Assembly: GCF_016598575.1 (NCBI RefSeq)
Contig: NZ_CP066801.1
Location: 2,976,001 to 3,040,000, forward strand
From: Streptomyces sp. HSG2
GTDB taxonomy: Bacteria > Actinomycetota > Actinomycetes > Streptomycetales > Streptomycetaceae
DNA length: 64,000 bases
Reading direction: 5' to 3'
Notes under the pieces: generated by a model
The model's database searches: none
What the model was told of the DNA's origin: nothing
The model's input: only the letters and a program-made list of their open reading frames with translations
Program-made: the position numbers and the translations under genes
Shown: positions 25,973 to 32,653 of the stretch, one piece after another
Layout of the letters: the number at the start of each line of letters is the position of its first letter
Numbering within the stretch: position 1 is the stretch's first letter

Positions 25973-26440
25973 TTGACCAGGCCCGCCCGCAGTGTCCCGC
26001 GCACGGCCCTCGCACTGTCCGCCTCGGCCGTCCTGTTCGCCGGGTGTGACGAACCCGGTGGATACGTCCTCATCCGGCCCCCGTTCGCGGCCACTCCGGC
26101 GTGCGACCGGCTCATGGAGTCGGTGCCCGCCGAGTTGGGTGGACACAAGAAGCGGTCCGGCCTGCGGGGGGCCGTTCCCTGGGGCGACGGCGACATCATC
26201 CTGTACTGCGGCATGCCCGAGCCGGACGCGACCGCCGACCGGGTCGCGGCGGGCGGTGTCGACTGGGTCGCCCAAGAACCCGCCGATAGGACCTCCGCCA
26301 AGATCTTCGCGACCTACGGTCGCGACTCCACGGTCCAAGTGCGCTTCCGGGAGGAGGATGTGGACGTGTCCTCCGTTCTCACGGCGCTGGCCCCCGCGGT
26401 GAGGGGCGACGTGGACGCGGGCGGGGCCGCGGTGGACTGA
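25973..26440 (+). CDS. Lipoprotein, DUF3515-like
   Basis: A 155-residue protein with a lipoprotein signal: RPARSVPRTALALSASAVLFAGC, lipobox LFAGC with Cys25. The TTG start at 25973 is chosen because GGGGAG lies 8 bases before it and it gives a perfect signal peptide. The mature part, with ACDRLMESVPAEL and WGDGDIILYCGMPEP, matches the DUF3515 family of actinobacterial cell-surface lipoproteins of unknown function. The housekeeping DUF3515 gene usually sits near thiL, so this may be a second copy. It is convergent with the proteasome beta gene (58-base gap). Confidence 0.8.
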   Translation: MTRPARSVPRTALALSASAVLFAGCDEPGGYVLIRPPFAATPACDRLMESVPAELGGHKKRSGLRGAVPWGDGDIILYCGMPEPDATADRVAAGGVDWVAQEPADRTSAKIFATYGRDSTVQVRFREEDVDVSSVLTALAPAVRGDVDAGGAAVD

Positions 26441-26498
26441 TCCCAAGGATGCCCGGGAGGGCGACGGGGCCGCTCCGGCCCGCGCTGGGAGCGTCGGG

Positions 26499-27347
26499 CT
26501 AGACGGCGGCCACGGGGCCGTCCGGCCGGTTCTCCCGCTGTGCGACCATCTCGCGGCTCAACTCCTCGGTCTCGTGCTCGGAGAGGCGTTCGTAGCCGTC
26601 CTCGGTGATGACCGAGACGATGGGGAAGATGCGTCGACTCAGATCGGGTCCACCGGTGGCGGAGTCGTCGTCGGCGGCGTCGTAGAGCGCCTGGAGCGCG
26701 GCGAGCGCGGCCTCGCGACGTGACATGCCGTCGTGGTAGAGCTTCTTCAACGCGCTCCGCGCGTAGGGGGATCCGGATCCCTCCGCAGTGAAGTCGCCCT
26801 TCTCGTAAGGGCCGCCGGTGACGTCGAAGGCGAAGATGCGGCCTCGTCGCCCTTCGGGGGCGCTCGGCTCGTACCCCGCGAGCAGTGGCACCACGACCAA
26901 GCCCTGCATGGCCTGGCCGAGGTTCTCGCGGACCATCGCCGCCAGGCGGTTGGCCTTGGCGTCGAGGGTCATGGGAATGCCCTCGATCTTCTCGAAGTGG
27001 GTCAACTCGACCTGGTAGAGCTTGATCAGGTCGATCGCCAGGCCCACGGTGCCCGCGAAGGCGACGGCGGTGTGGTCGTCCGTGGGGTGGACCTTCTCCA
27101 GGTCGCGTTGGGCGATGAGGTTGCCCATCGTCGCCCGTCGGTCACCCGCGATCATGACGCCGTCGGCGTAGGTGAGGGCCAGGACGGTCGTGCCGTGCGG
27201 GAATCTGTCGTGCGAGGGGCCCGCGCCGCCGGGCAGGGCGGAACGCGAGGCGAGCAGCTCGGGGCGGTGCGCGTGCACGAACTCGGCGAAGGAACTTCCC
27301 GGGGCGAAGAACTCCGCGCCCAGACGGCCTGCGGACTCGTGCCCCAT
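26499..27347 (-). CDS. prcB: Orphan 20S proteasome beta subunit with inhibitor-resistance-like S1 pocket
   Basis: A 282-residue proteasome beta-type Thr protease precursor. The propeptide ends HG before the nucleophile, so mature Thr1 is residue 53. Asp17 (AGDRRATMG), Lys33 (EKVHP) and the GSGS segment are intact, so it should be active. No prcA or pup gene is adjacent, unlike the normal locus. Counting from Thr1, position 45 is Phe and position 49 is Val, whereas housekeeping actinobacterial subunits, as I recall, have Ile or Met45 and Ala49. SalI, the salinosporamide self-resistance subunit, carries Phe45 and Val49. It lies 2.9 kb from the prephenate-decarboxylase operon. The ATG at 27347 has GGAGG 8 bases upstream. 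Confidence 0.9.
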   Translation of the reverse strand: MGHESAGRLGAEFFAPGSSFAEFVHAHRPELLASRSALPGGAGPSHDRFPHGTTVLALTYADGVMIAGDRRATMGNLIAQRDLEKVHPTDDHTAVAFAGTVGLAIDLIKLYQVELTHFEKIEGIPMTLDAKANRLAAMVRENLGQAMQGLVVVPLLAGYEPSAPEGRRGRIFAFDVTGGPYEKGDFTAEGSGSPYARSALKKLYHDGMSRREAALAALQALYDAADDDSATGGPDLSRRIFPIVSVITEDGYERLSEHETEELSREMVAQRENRPDGPVAAV

Positions 27348-27453
27348 GATGATCTCCTCCCGAAGTCCCGGTGGACGATCAACTATTACCATGAACCGCT
27401 CAGCGGAAAACGCCGGACGGGGAACGGAAATCAGCGGTCCCGGGCGTGCGTGC

Positions 27454-28383
27454 TCACGCGGCGGCCAGGGGGGTGTATATCTCCTGGGCGGTCCTGCGCA
27501 GGGCCGAGACGAAGCTGCGCACCCGTTGTGTCGGCCGGGCGCTGCGCAACGTCTGCACCCCGATCGAGAGTCGGGGGAGGTCGTCGGTGATGGTGACCAG
27601 GGCCGTCCGGCTGCCGTCCGGGGCGTCCATCGACGGGGGCAGGTGGTGGGTCAGCATGAAGCCGAGGCCGGCCGCGGCCAACGCCCTCATGGATTCCGTG
27701 CCGGTGGTGGAGATGACCTTGGGCATGGGGATCTCCGCCCGACGGAAGGCGCGTTCCACGTAGCCGTGCAGATCCGACGGGGTGTCGGACATCAACACGG
27801 GGTACTTGGCCAGGTCGGCGAGCGTGGCGGTCTTCGACTCGGCCAGGGGGTGGTTCGCCTCGGTGAGCGCGTACAGGGTGGGGGTGACCAGCTCGGAGAA
27901 CCTGGTCTCCTCGGAGGTGGTGATGCTGTAGGTCACCGCGAGTTCGCAGGTGCCGTTCAGCAGGAGGTCTATCGGCGCGTGCACGTCGTGGACGTCCACG
28001 GTCAGGCGGGGGTGGGAGTCCGCGATCCGCGAGAGGGCCCGCGGCACCAGGAAGGAGGTGATCGAGTAGTAGGACCCGACGTCGAGTCGGCCGGACGTCT
28101 CGCCGTGCAGTCGCCGGCTGTAGTGGTTGAGGGCGTGAGCCTGCCGCAGGATCGTGCGCGCGTCCTCGATGAGCAGACCTCCGGCGGGGGTGAGACTCAC
28201 CCCCTTGGCATGGTGACGGACGAAGAGTTGGTTCGCCAACTGCCGTTCGAGTCGCTGGATGGCCGCGGACACCGCGGACTGGGAGGCGTGCAGGCGTTCG
28301 GCCGCCTCGGAGATGTTCCCTGTTTCGGCGATCGTGACGAAATAGAGAAGCTGTGTGAGGCTGAACTCCGGCCGACGATCCAT
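27454..28383 (-). CDS. LysR-family transcriptional regulator
   Basis: A 309-residue LysR regulator. The winged-helix part is residues 5-65 (FVTIAETGNISEAAERLHASQSAVSAAIQRLE carries the recognition helix), followed by the effector domain with GRLDVGSYYSI, ELAVTY and the C-terminal GLGFMLTHHLPP. It starts at the ATG at 28383, with AAAGGAAA upstream. It is the only regulator inside the 17-28 kb block, is transcribed toward the orphan proteasome gene 106 bases downstream, and is the best candidate for control of the biosynthetic operon by an aromatic or prephenate-derived ligand. Target and ligand are inferred. Confidence 0.9.
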   Translation of the reverse strand: MDRRPEFSLTQLLYFVTIAETGNISEAAERLHASQSAVSAAIQRLERQLANQLFVRHHAKGVSLTPAGGLLIEDARTILRQAHALNHYSRRLHGETSGRLDVGSYYSITSFLVPRALSRIADSHPRLTVDVHDVHAPIDLLLNGTCELAVTYSITTSEETRFSELVTPTLYALTEANHPLAESKTATLADLAKYPVLMSDTPSDLHGYVERAFRRAEIPMPKVISTTGTESMRALAAAGLGFMLTHHLPPSMDAPDGSRTALVTITDDLPRLSIGVQTLRSARPTQRVRSFVSALRRTAQEIYTPLAAA

Positions 28384-29603
28384 CCGGGGTGTTTCCTTTC
28401 GCGTTTGAGCATGGATCGGGCCGCTGCCTTCTTGGCGGAAAAGGCGGCAGCCTTCACCGAGACTTCCGTGGGCACTCGAGTCAAGGGTGTCTCGGCACCT
28501 ACCGGCCAAACACGGGTTGTTGCGCCACTGTCCGAAAACCGCCCTTCCCCGTCGGTCGTCACCCGGGGTGCAGTCGTTGTGTGCCGTTTGTGACGCTGGG
28601 TGTCGAATATGAGGGTGAGAAGGTGAACGGATTCGGGCCGCGGAGGTGAAAAGCAGCCTATGGCGCGACGGTCGGAATCGTCGACGAGACATCGGATATA
28701 GGCCGTCTTAGGTCGCTTTCGGGGCTCTTGGGGCTGTCTCGTGGGTCACGTCGTACCGATCCACCCTTGGCCAAAGGGTTGGCGTGAAACATGCGGTCGA
28801 GGTCGAGGTCGAGGTCGAGGTCGTGGTGTCCCGGTGGCCCTCGGAGCGCGAGCGCCGAACGCGGGCACCCGGCGCGCCCGAGGTCGCCTTCGGGTGAAGC
28901 CGCCGCCGGGACCCGAGTCCCGCCCCGAGGGTCGCCTTTCGTTTCCCACCGCGACGCTCGGCGAGCTTCCCTGCCTCCGTCCGGCGCCGGCGGGCGGGGC
29001 GAGCCGCCGGCGAGTGGCTCGTCGAGGCGCCCGTGATCACCCCTTGGCCCGGGGGCGAGGGGTCGCCGACACCTCGGACGGTCGGCGGCCCAGGGGCGCG
29101 GCGGCACGGGCGTGCCGGGACCTCGGGCGCGCGCGGCATCGGCCCGCTCCGCCCCGTGAGGGAGCGCCGCGCCGACCGAGGTCGGCCGCCGCTGCGGTCG
29201 TGGCGGACCGAGCGACCGCCCACGGGCGGGTTCGCCGCCACCCTGGGGCCTGGCGCGCGGGGCGTACGGCCCGGCGAAACGAAGGGTCGGTGTGGTGTCG
29301 GTGGGCGATGCCGGATCCGGCCACCGCTCGCCGCCGTGTCGCGACGGGTCCGACGCCGCGCCACCACGCGGACGGGGAATCCTGGGACTGTGGGCGGCGC
29401 GTGAATCCCGTCCCGGTGATTTTCCCAGCGGGAGACCGCCGTTGTCCAGAGTGGGGACCGCGGGGAGTCCCACGCGGCACAGGGTCGCCCCCCGACCGGC
29501 AAGGCGGCCCGACGCAGGGGGCGCCTCTCGTCCGCGGTGACGCGCGCCGACGTCGCCGGGCCCGGCCGGGCCGGCTCCACCCGGTGTCGTCCCGGCGCGC
29601 GGC
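28384..29603. other. Gene-poor region, about 1.2 kb
   Basis: No frame shows coding bias with a ribosome site or a recognisable domain, and all the long frames look like high-GC shadows. The first 300 bases are less GC-rich and probably contain the LysR promoter. A short hexamer repeat lies at 28795-28823. It may mark the right edge of the biosynthetic block. Confidence 0.45.
28795..28823. repeat. Hexamer tandem repeat (GGTCGA)4 plus partial
   Basis: Four exact GGTCGA units followed by GGTCG. Each unit is close to a half of the TCGA palindrome. Function unknown. Confidence 0.8.
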
Positions 29604-30803
29604 TCAGTCCGCGCCGAGGACCACCGTGCCGGAGGAGCAGAACCAGCCGCCCGTTCCCGAGGCGACGGCCAGCCTGGGGAGGGAGCCGTCGGCGCGCCGG
29701 ACCTGGCGCGGCCCGCACTCTCCCCGGAGTTGCCGCACCGCCTCCACGAGGAGGAAGAGGCCGCGCATGCCGGGGTGTTGTGCCGACAGGCCGCCGCCGT
29801 CGGTGTTCACCGGCAATTCGCCTCCCCGGGCCAGGAGTCGGCCGCCCGCGACGAAGTCGCCGCCCTCCCCCTTGGCGCAGAACCCGAGGTCCTCCAGGGT
29901 CACCAGGGTCGTGTAGGTGAAGGCGTCGTAGATCTCGGCCAGGTCCATCTCCGAGGGGCGCAACCCCGCCCGTGCGAAGGCCAGGGCGCCGCTGGTGGCC
30001 GCCGGGGAGACCGTGAAGTCGGGCCAGTCGGAGAGCGCGACGTGGGAGACGTGCTCCCCTGTGCCAAGGACCCGGACGGGTGCGGCGCGGCAGTCCCGGG
30101 CGTACTCCTCGGAGGCGAGCACGAGTGCCGCGCCGCCGTCGGAGCGCAGGCAGCAGTGCAGCGTGGTGAAGGGCTCCGCGACGGGTGGTGCGGCTTGGAC
30201 GTCGTCGACGTCGATCGGTTCCCGGCGGAGGGCGTCCGGGTTGAGCGCGGCGTTGGCGCGGGCCTGGACGGCCACCTCGGCCAGTTGTTCCGCCGTGGTG
30301 CCGTACTCGACCATGTGGCGGCGCGCGGCCATCGCGTACTTGGCGACGAGGGTGTGGCCGTAGGGGGCCTCGTAGCCGAGCGGGCCCTGGGCGCCGAAGT
30401 CGTGCGCCGCGGGGCGCAGTCCGGCCCGAATGTCGGCGCGGGCGGTCGAGCCGTAGGCCAGCAGCACCACTCGCGCGTGTCCCGCCGCGATGGCGTCCGC
30501 CGCGTGCGCGGCCATCACCTCCCAGGTGGATCCACCGACCGACGTGGAATCCACCCAGGTGGGACGGAGTCCGAGATGCGCGGCCACCTCCGCGGGGGCG
30601 AGGGTTCCCAGGCCGGCGGAGGCGAATCCGTCGACGTCCGACGGGTCCAGCCCGGCGTCCGCCAGTGCGCGGCGGGCCGCCTGGGCGTGCAGGGCGTACG
30701 CGGTGGTGCCGTCGAGTCGGCCGCAGTCGGCGAGCGCGGCGCCGACGACGGCCGAGCGGCGGGAGGGGTGGCGCCCGCCGCCGCTCGGGGTGACAGCGCT
30801 CAT
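29604..30803 (-). CDS. Thiolase-like/lipid-transfer-type protein lacking the nucleophilic Cys
   Basis: A 399-residue thiolase-superfamily protein of the SCP-x/Ltp type. VGAALADCGRLDG starts the fold, and the C-terminal NTDGGGLSAQHPGM segment carries the His of the GxHP motif. The loop that normally holds the acylated Cys reads SVGGSTWEVM, with no Cys. Ltp2-type retro-aldolases of steroid side-chain degradation also lack this Cys and act with a DUF35 partner. A retro-aldol or acyl-transfer role is therefore more likely than classical thiolysis. The ATG at 30803 was chosen because upstream residues are Pro-rich and unlike the family, and a palindrome (site E) adjoins it. Confidence 0.82.
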   Translation of the reverse strand: MSAVTPSGGGRHPSRRSAVVGAALADCGRLDGTTAYALHAQAARRALADAGLDPSDVDGFASAGLGTLAPAEVAAHLGLRPTWVDSTSVGGSTWEVMAAHAADAIAAGHARVVLLAYGSTARADIRAGLRPAAHDFGAQGPLGYEAPYGHTLVAKYAMAARRHMVEYGTTAEQLAEVAVQARANAALNPDALRREPIDVDDVQAAPPVAEPFTTLHCCLRSDGGAALVLASEEYARDCRAAPVRVLGTGEHVSHVALSDWPDFTVSPAATSGALAFARAGLRPSEMDLAEIYDAFTYTTLVTLEDLGFCAKGEGGDFVAGGRLLARGGELPVNTDGGGLSAQHPGMRGLFLLVEAVRQLRGECGPRQVRRADGSLPRLAVASGTGGWFCSSGTVVLGAD

Positions 30804-30808
30804 GCGAA

Positions 30809-30823
30809 CTGACGGTATATCAG
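30809..30823. promoter_or_regulatory. Operator, site E (weaker)
   Basis: CTGACGGTATATCAG: two mismatches in the right arm relative to CTGACG-N3-CGTCAG. It sits 6 bases upstream of the thiolase-like start, like site C, which suggests a very short or absent leader. Confidence 0.45.
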
Positions 30824-30885
30824 AGACGGCTCTCGGGGGAGGGGCGGGGGCGGGCGGGACGTGGGCGACTGCCCCGAACGGCGAC

Positions 30886-30929
30886 GGGCGGCGGTGCTCC
30901 CAAGGCACGCCTCGGGAGCACCGCCGCCC
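30886..30929 (-). terminator. Terminator hairpin after the TetR gene, 16-bp perfect stem
   Basis: GGGCGGCGGTGCTCCC pairs with GGGAGCACCGCCGCCC around a 12-base loop, 52 bases beyond the TetR stop. Confidence 0.85.
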
Positions 30930-30980
30930 GGATGACAGGACGCGTGGCGGAGGGGAGGGCCGGTCGCCGCCCGGCGCGCT

Positions 30981-31628
30981 CTAGCGCGTCGGCTTCCGCC
31001 CGGTGACCCCTAGGTGGACCAGGAGCGCCAGGTTCGGCTTCAGCTCGGCCTGCTTCACGCCCCATGAGGTGAAGCCCTTCTGGTGCGAGGCGACGGCGGC
31101 GAGCATGGCGACGAGGGAGCCCGCGACGGCCGCCGGGTTCACCGACTTGTCGACGCGGCCCTTGGCCTGGAGCTCGGCGACGGAGTCGGCGAGCGAGTTG
31201 TTCACCGAGTTGAGGATCTTCATCCGGAGCTTGTAGAAGCGCTTGTCGCCCTCGGCGGCGCCGAGGTCGACCACGCGGAGAATGGCCTCGTTGCGCTTCC
31301 AGAAGTCCATGAACCCGTCGACGAGGTCCTGGGCGGTCTCCCACCCCGCCTTGCCGGACCAGGACCGGCCCTCCAGCAGTTCGGTGAGACCGGCGCCCTC
31401 GGCGGCCATGTCCCCGGCGATCTCCAGTACCGCGCCCTCGACGTCCGGGAAGTACTGGTAGAACGTCGCCGGCGACGTGCCCGCCCGACGGGCGACATCG
31501 ATGACCTTGACGTCCCGGTAGGGGGAGGATCCGAGCATCTCGCTGAGGCAGTCGAGCAGCTTCTGCCGGGTCGCCTGCCCACGTCGACCGGCCACGCGGC
31601 CGTCGACGGTACGCACTTGTCCTGTCAT
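30981..31628 (-). CDS. TetR-family transcriptional regulator
   Basis: A 215-residue TetR repressor. The HTH region is at about 17-62: RGQATRQKLLDCLSEML, then DVKVIDVARRAGTSPATFYQYFPDVEGAV with the typical TFYQYF. The all-helical ligand domain follows. It resembles the TetR gene that sits two genes before afsK in S. coelicolor (SCO4421 as I recall), so it is part of the conserved afs neighbourhood. It is the only TetR-type gene in the window and lies among the CTGACG palindromes, which makes it the main candidate for the regulon repressor. Next to its own start is CCGTC-N8-GACGG, a possible autoregulatory site. Ligand, probably an acyl-CoA, is inferred. Confidence 0.9.
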   Translation of the reverse strand: MTGQVRTVDGRVAGRRGQATRQKLLDCLSEMLGSSPYRDVKVIDVARRAGTSPATFYQYFPDVEGAVLEIAGDMAAEGAGLTELLEGRSWSGKAGWETAQDLVDGFMDFWKRNEAILRVVDLGAAEGDKRFYKLRMKILNSVNNSLADSVAELQAKGRVDKSVNPAAVAGSLVAMLAAVASHQKGFTSWGVKQAELKPNLALLVHLGVTGRKPTR

Positions 31629-31751
31629 GCCGTCAGCTTACCGACGGGCCGGGGGAGCGCTATTCGGCCGACTGCAAATGGGGTGCCCGGCCTTTCCGGG
31701 CCCGGGCGCGCTCGGTCTGCGCGGCGGGTGGGAGGGGGCTACGTTGGCGAC

Positions 31752-32474
31752 ATGGCCGAGAACTGGGCATCCGCGGATCCGGAGGGCGCGCCCTGCTGGG
31801 TCGAGGCGCAGATCCCCGACGTCGAGGCGGGCAAGCGGTTCTACGGAGCCCTCTTCGGCTGGTCGTTCGGCGCCACCGACCACGGGGGCTGGTGGGCCCG
31901 GCTGGGCGGCGCGCCGGTGGCCGCGCTGACCGGCAAGACGGACGGCAGGATGCCGACCGCGTGGACGGTGTATCTGCGCACCCCGGACGCCGTGGCGCTG
32001 GTCGGGCGGGTCCGGGACCGGGGTGGGCGGGTGGTCGTGCCGCCGCGCTCCGTGCCGGGCCTCGGTGGGGCGGCGCTCGTGGCGGATCCGCAGGGCGCGG
32101 TGTTCGGCCTGTGGCAGCCCGCCGGGCATCCGGGGTTCGCGCGCGGTGGGGAGCCGGGTGCCTTCGGTTGGGCCGAGCTGTACACGACGGACACGGAGGC
32201 CGCCGACGCCTTCTACGGCGGTCTCTTCCCCGCCGCCCTGTTCGGGTCGGGCGTCGACCCCTGCCTGGGGCGCGTCGCCCTCTCCGAGGTATTCCCCGAG
32301 GAGATGCCGGCGCACTTCCTGGTCCACTTCGAGGTCGCGGACGGCGAGGCGGCGCTGGCCGCTGTCACCCGGCTCGGCGGACGGGTGCGGGTGCCGCCCT
32401 TCGAGACGTCGTACGGGGGAGTGGCGGTGGTCGCCGACGACCAGGGGGCGTCGTTCGCCCTGCTGCAGCGCTGA
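31752..32474 (+). CDS. Two-domain VOC (glyoxalase/bleomycin-resistance fold) protein
   Basis: A 240-residue protein with two vicinal-oxygen-chelate domains. The first runs from CWVEAQIPDVEAGKRFYGALFGW (about 14-36), the second from FGWAELYTTDTEAADAFYGGLFP (about 138-160). Each has the beta-alpha-beta-beta-beta layout ending in a DPQGAVFGLWQ or DDQGASFALLQ strand. The usual metal ligands are only partly visible, so it may be a binding or antibiotic-sequestering protein rather than an enzyme. It lies between the TetR gene and afsK, as in other streptomycetes. It starts at the ATG at 31752. Confidence 0.87.
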   Translation: MAENWASADPEGAPCWVEAQIPDVEAGKRFYGALFGWSFGATDHGGWWARLGGAPVAALTGKTDGRMPTAWTVYLRTPDAVALVGRVRDRGGRVVVPPRSVPGLGGAALVADPQGAVFGLWQPAGHPGFARGGEPGAFGWAELYTTDTEAADAFYGGLFPAALFGSGVDPCLGRVALSEVFPEEMPAHFLVHFEVADGEAALAAVTRLGGRVRVPPFETSYGGVAVVADDQGASFALLQR

Positions 32475-32653
32475 TCGACCCAGGTCTTTCGAGAGCATAT
32501 GGCACCGGACACCCTCTTTGTCGCATGGTTCGCCAGCGGGGGCCCGGCCAGGAACAATCGGGGTGCGTGCCGCTCGGGCGGCGCGGCGGTGAGAGGCTGC
32601 ACGGGGCCGCGTACCCGGGTGGGCGCGTGCTCGTACGGGGAGGTGGCAGGCAA

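Noticed and set aside
28384..29603. Several overlapping frames of 80-390 codons on both strands
   Set aside because: None has a ribosome site plus coding-type amino-acid composition, and all look like high-GC shadows.
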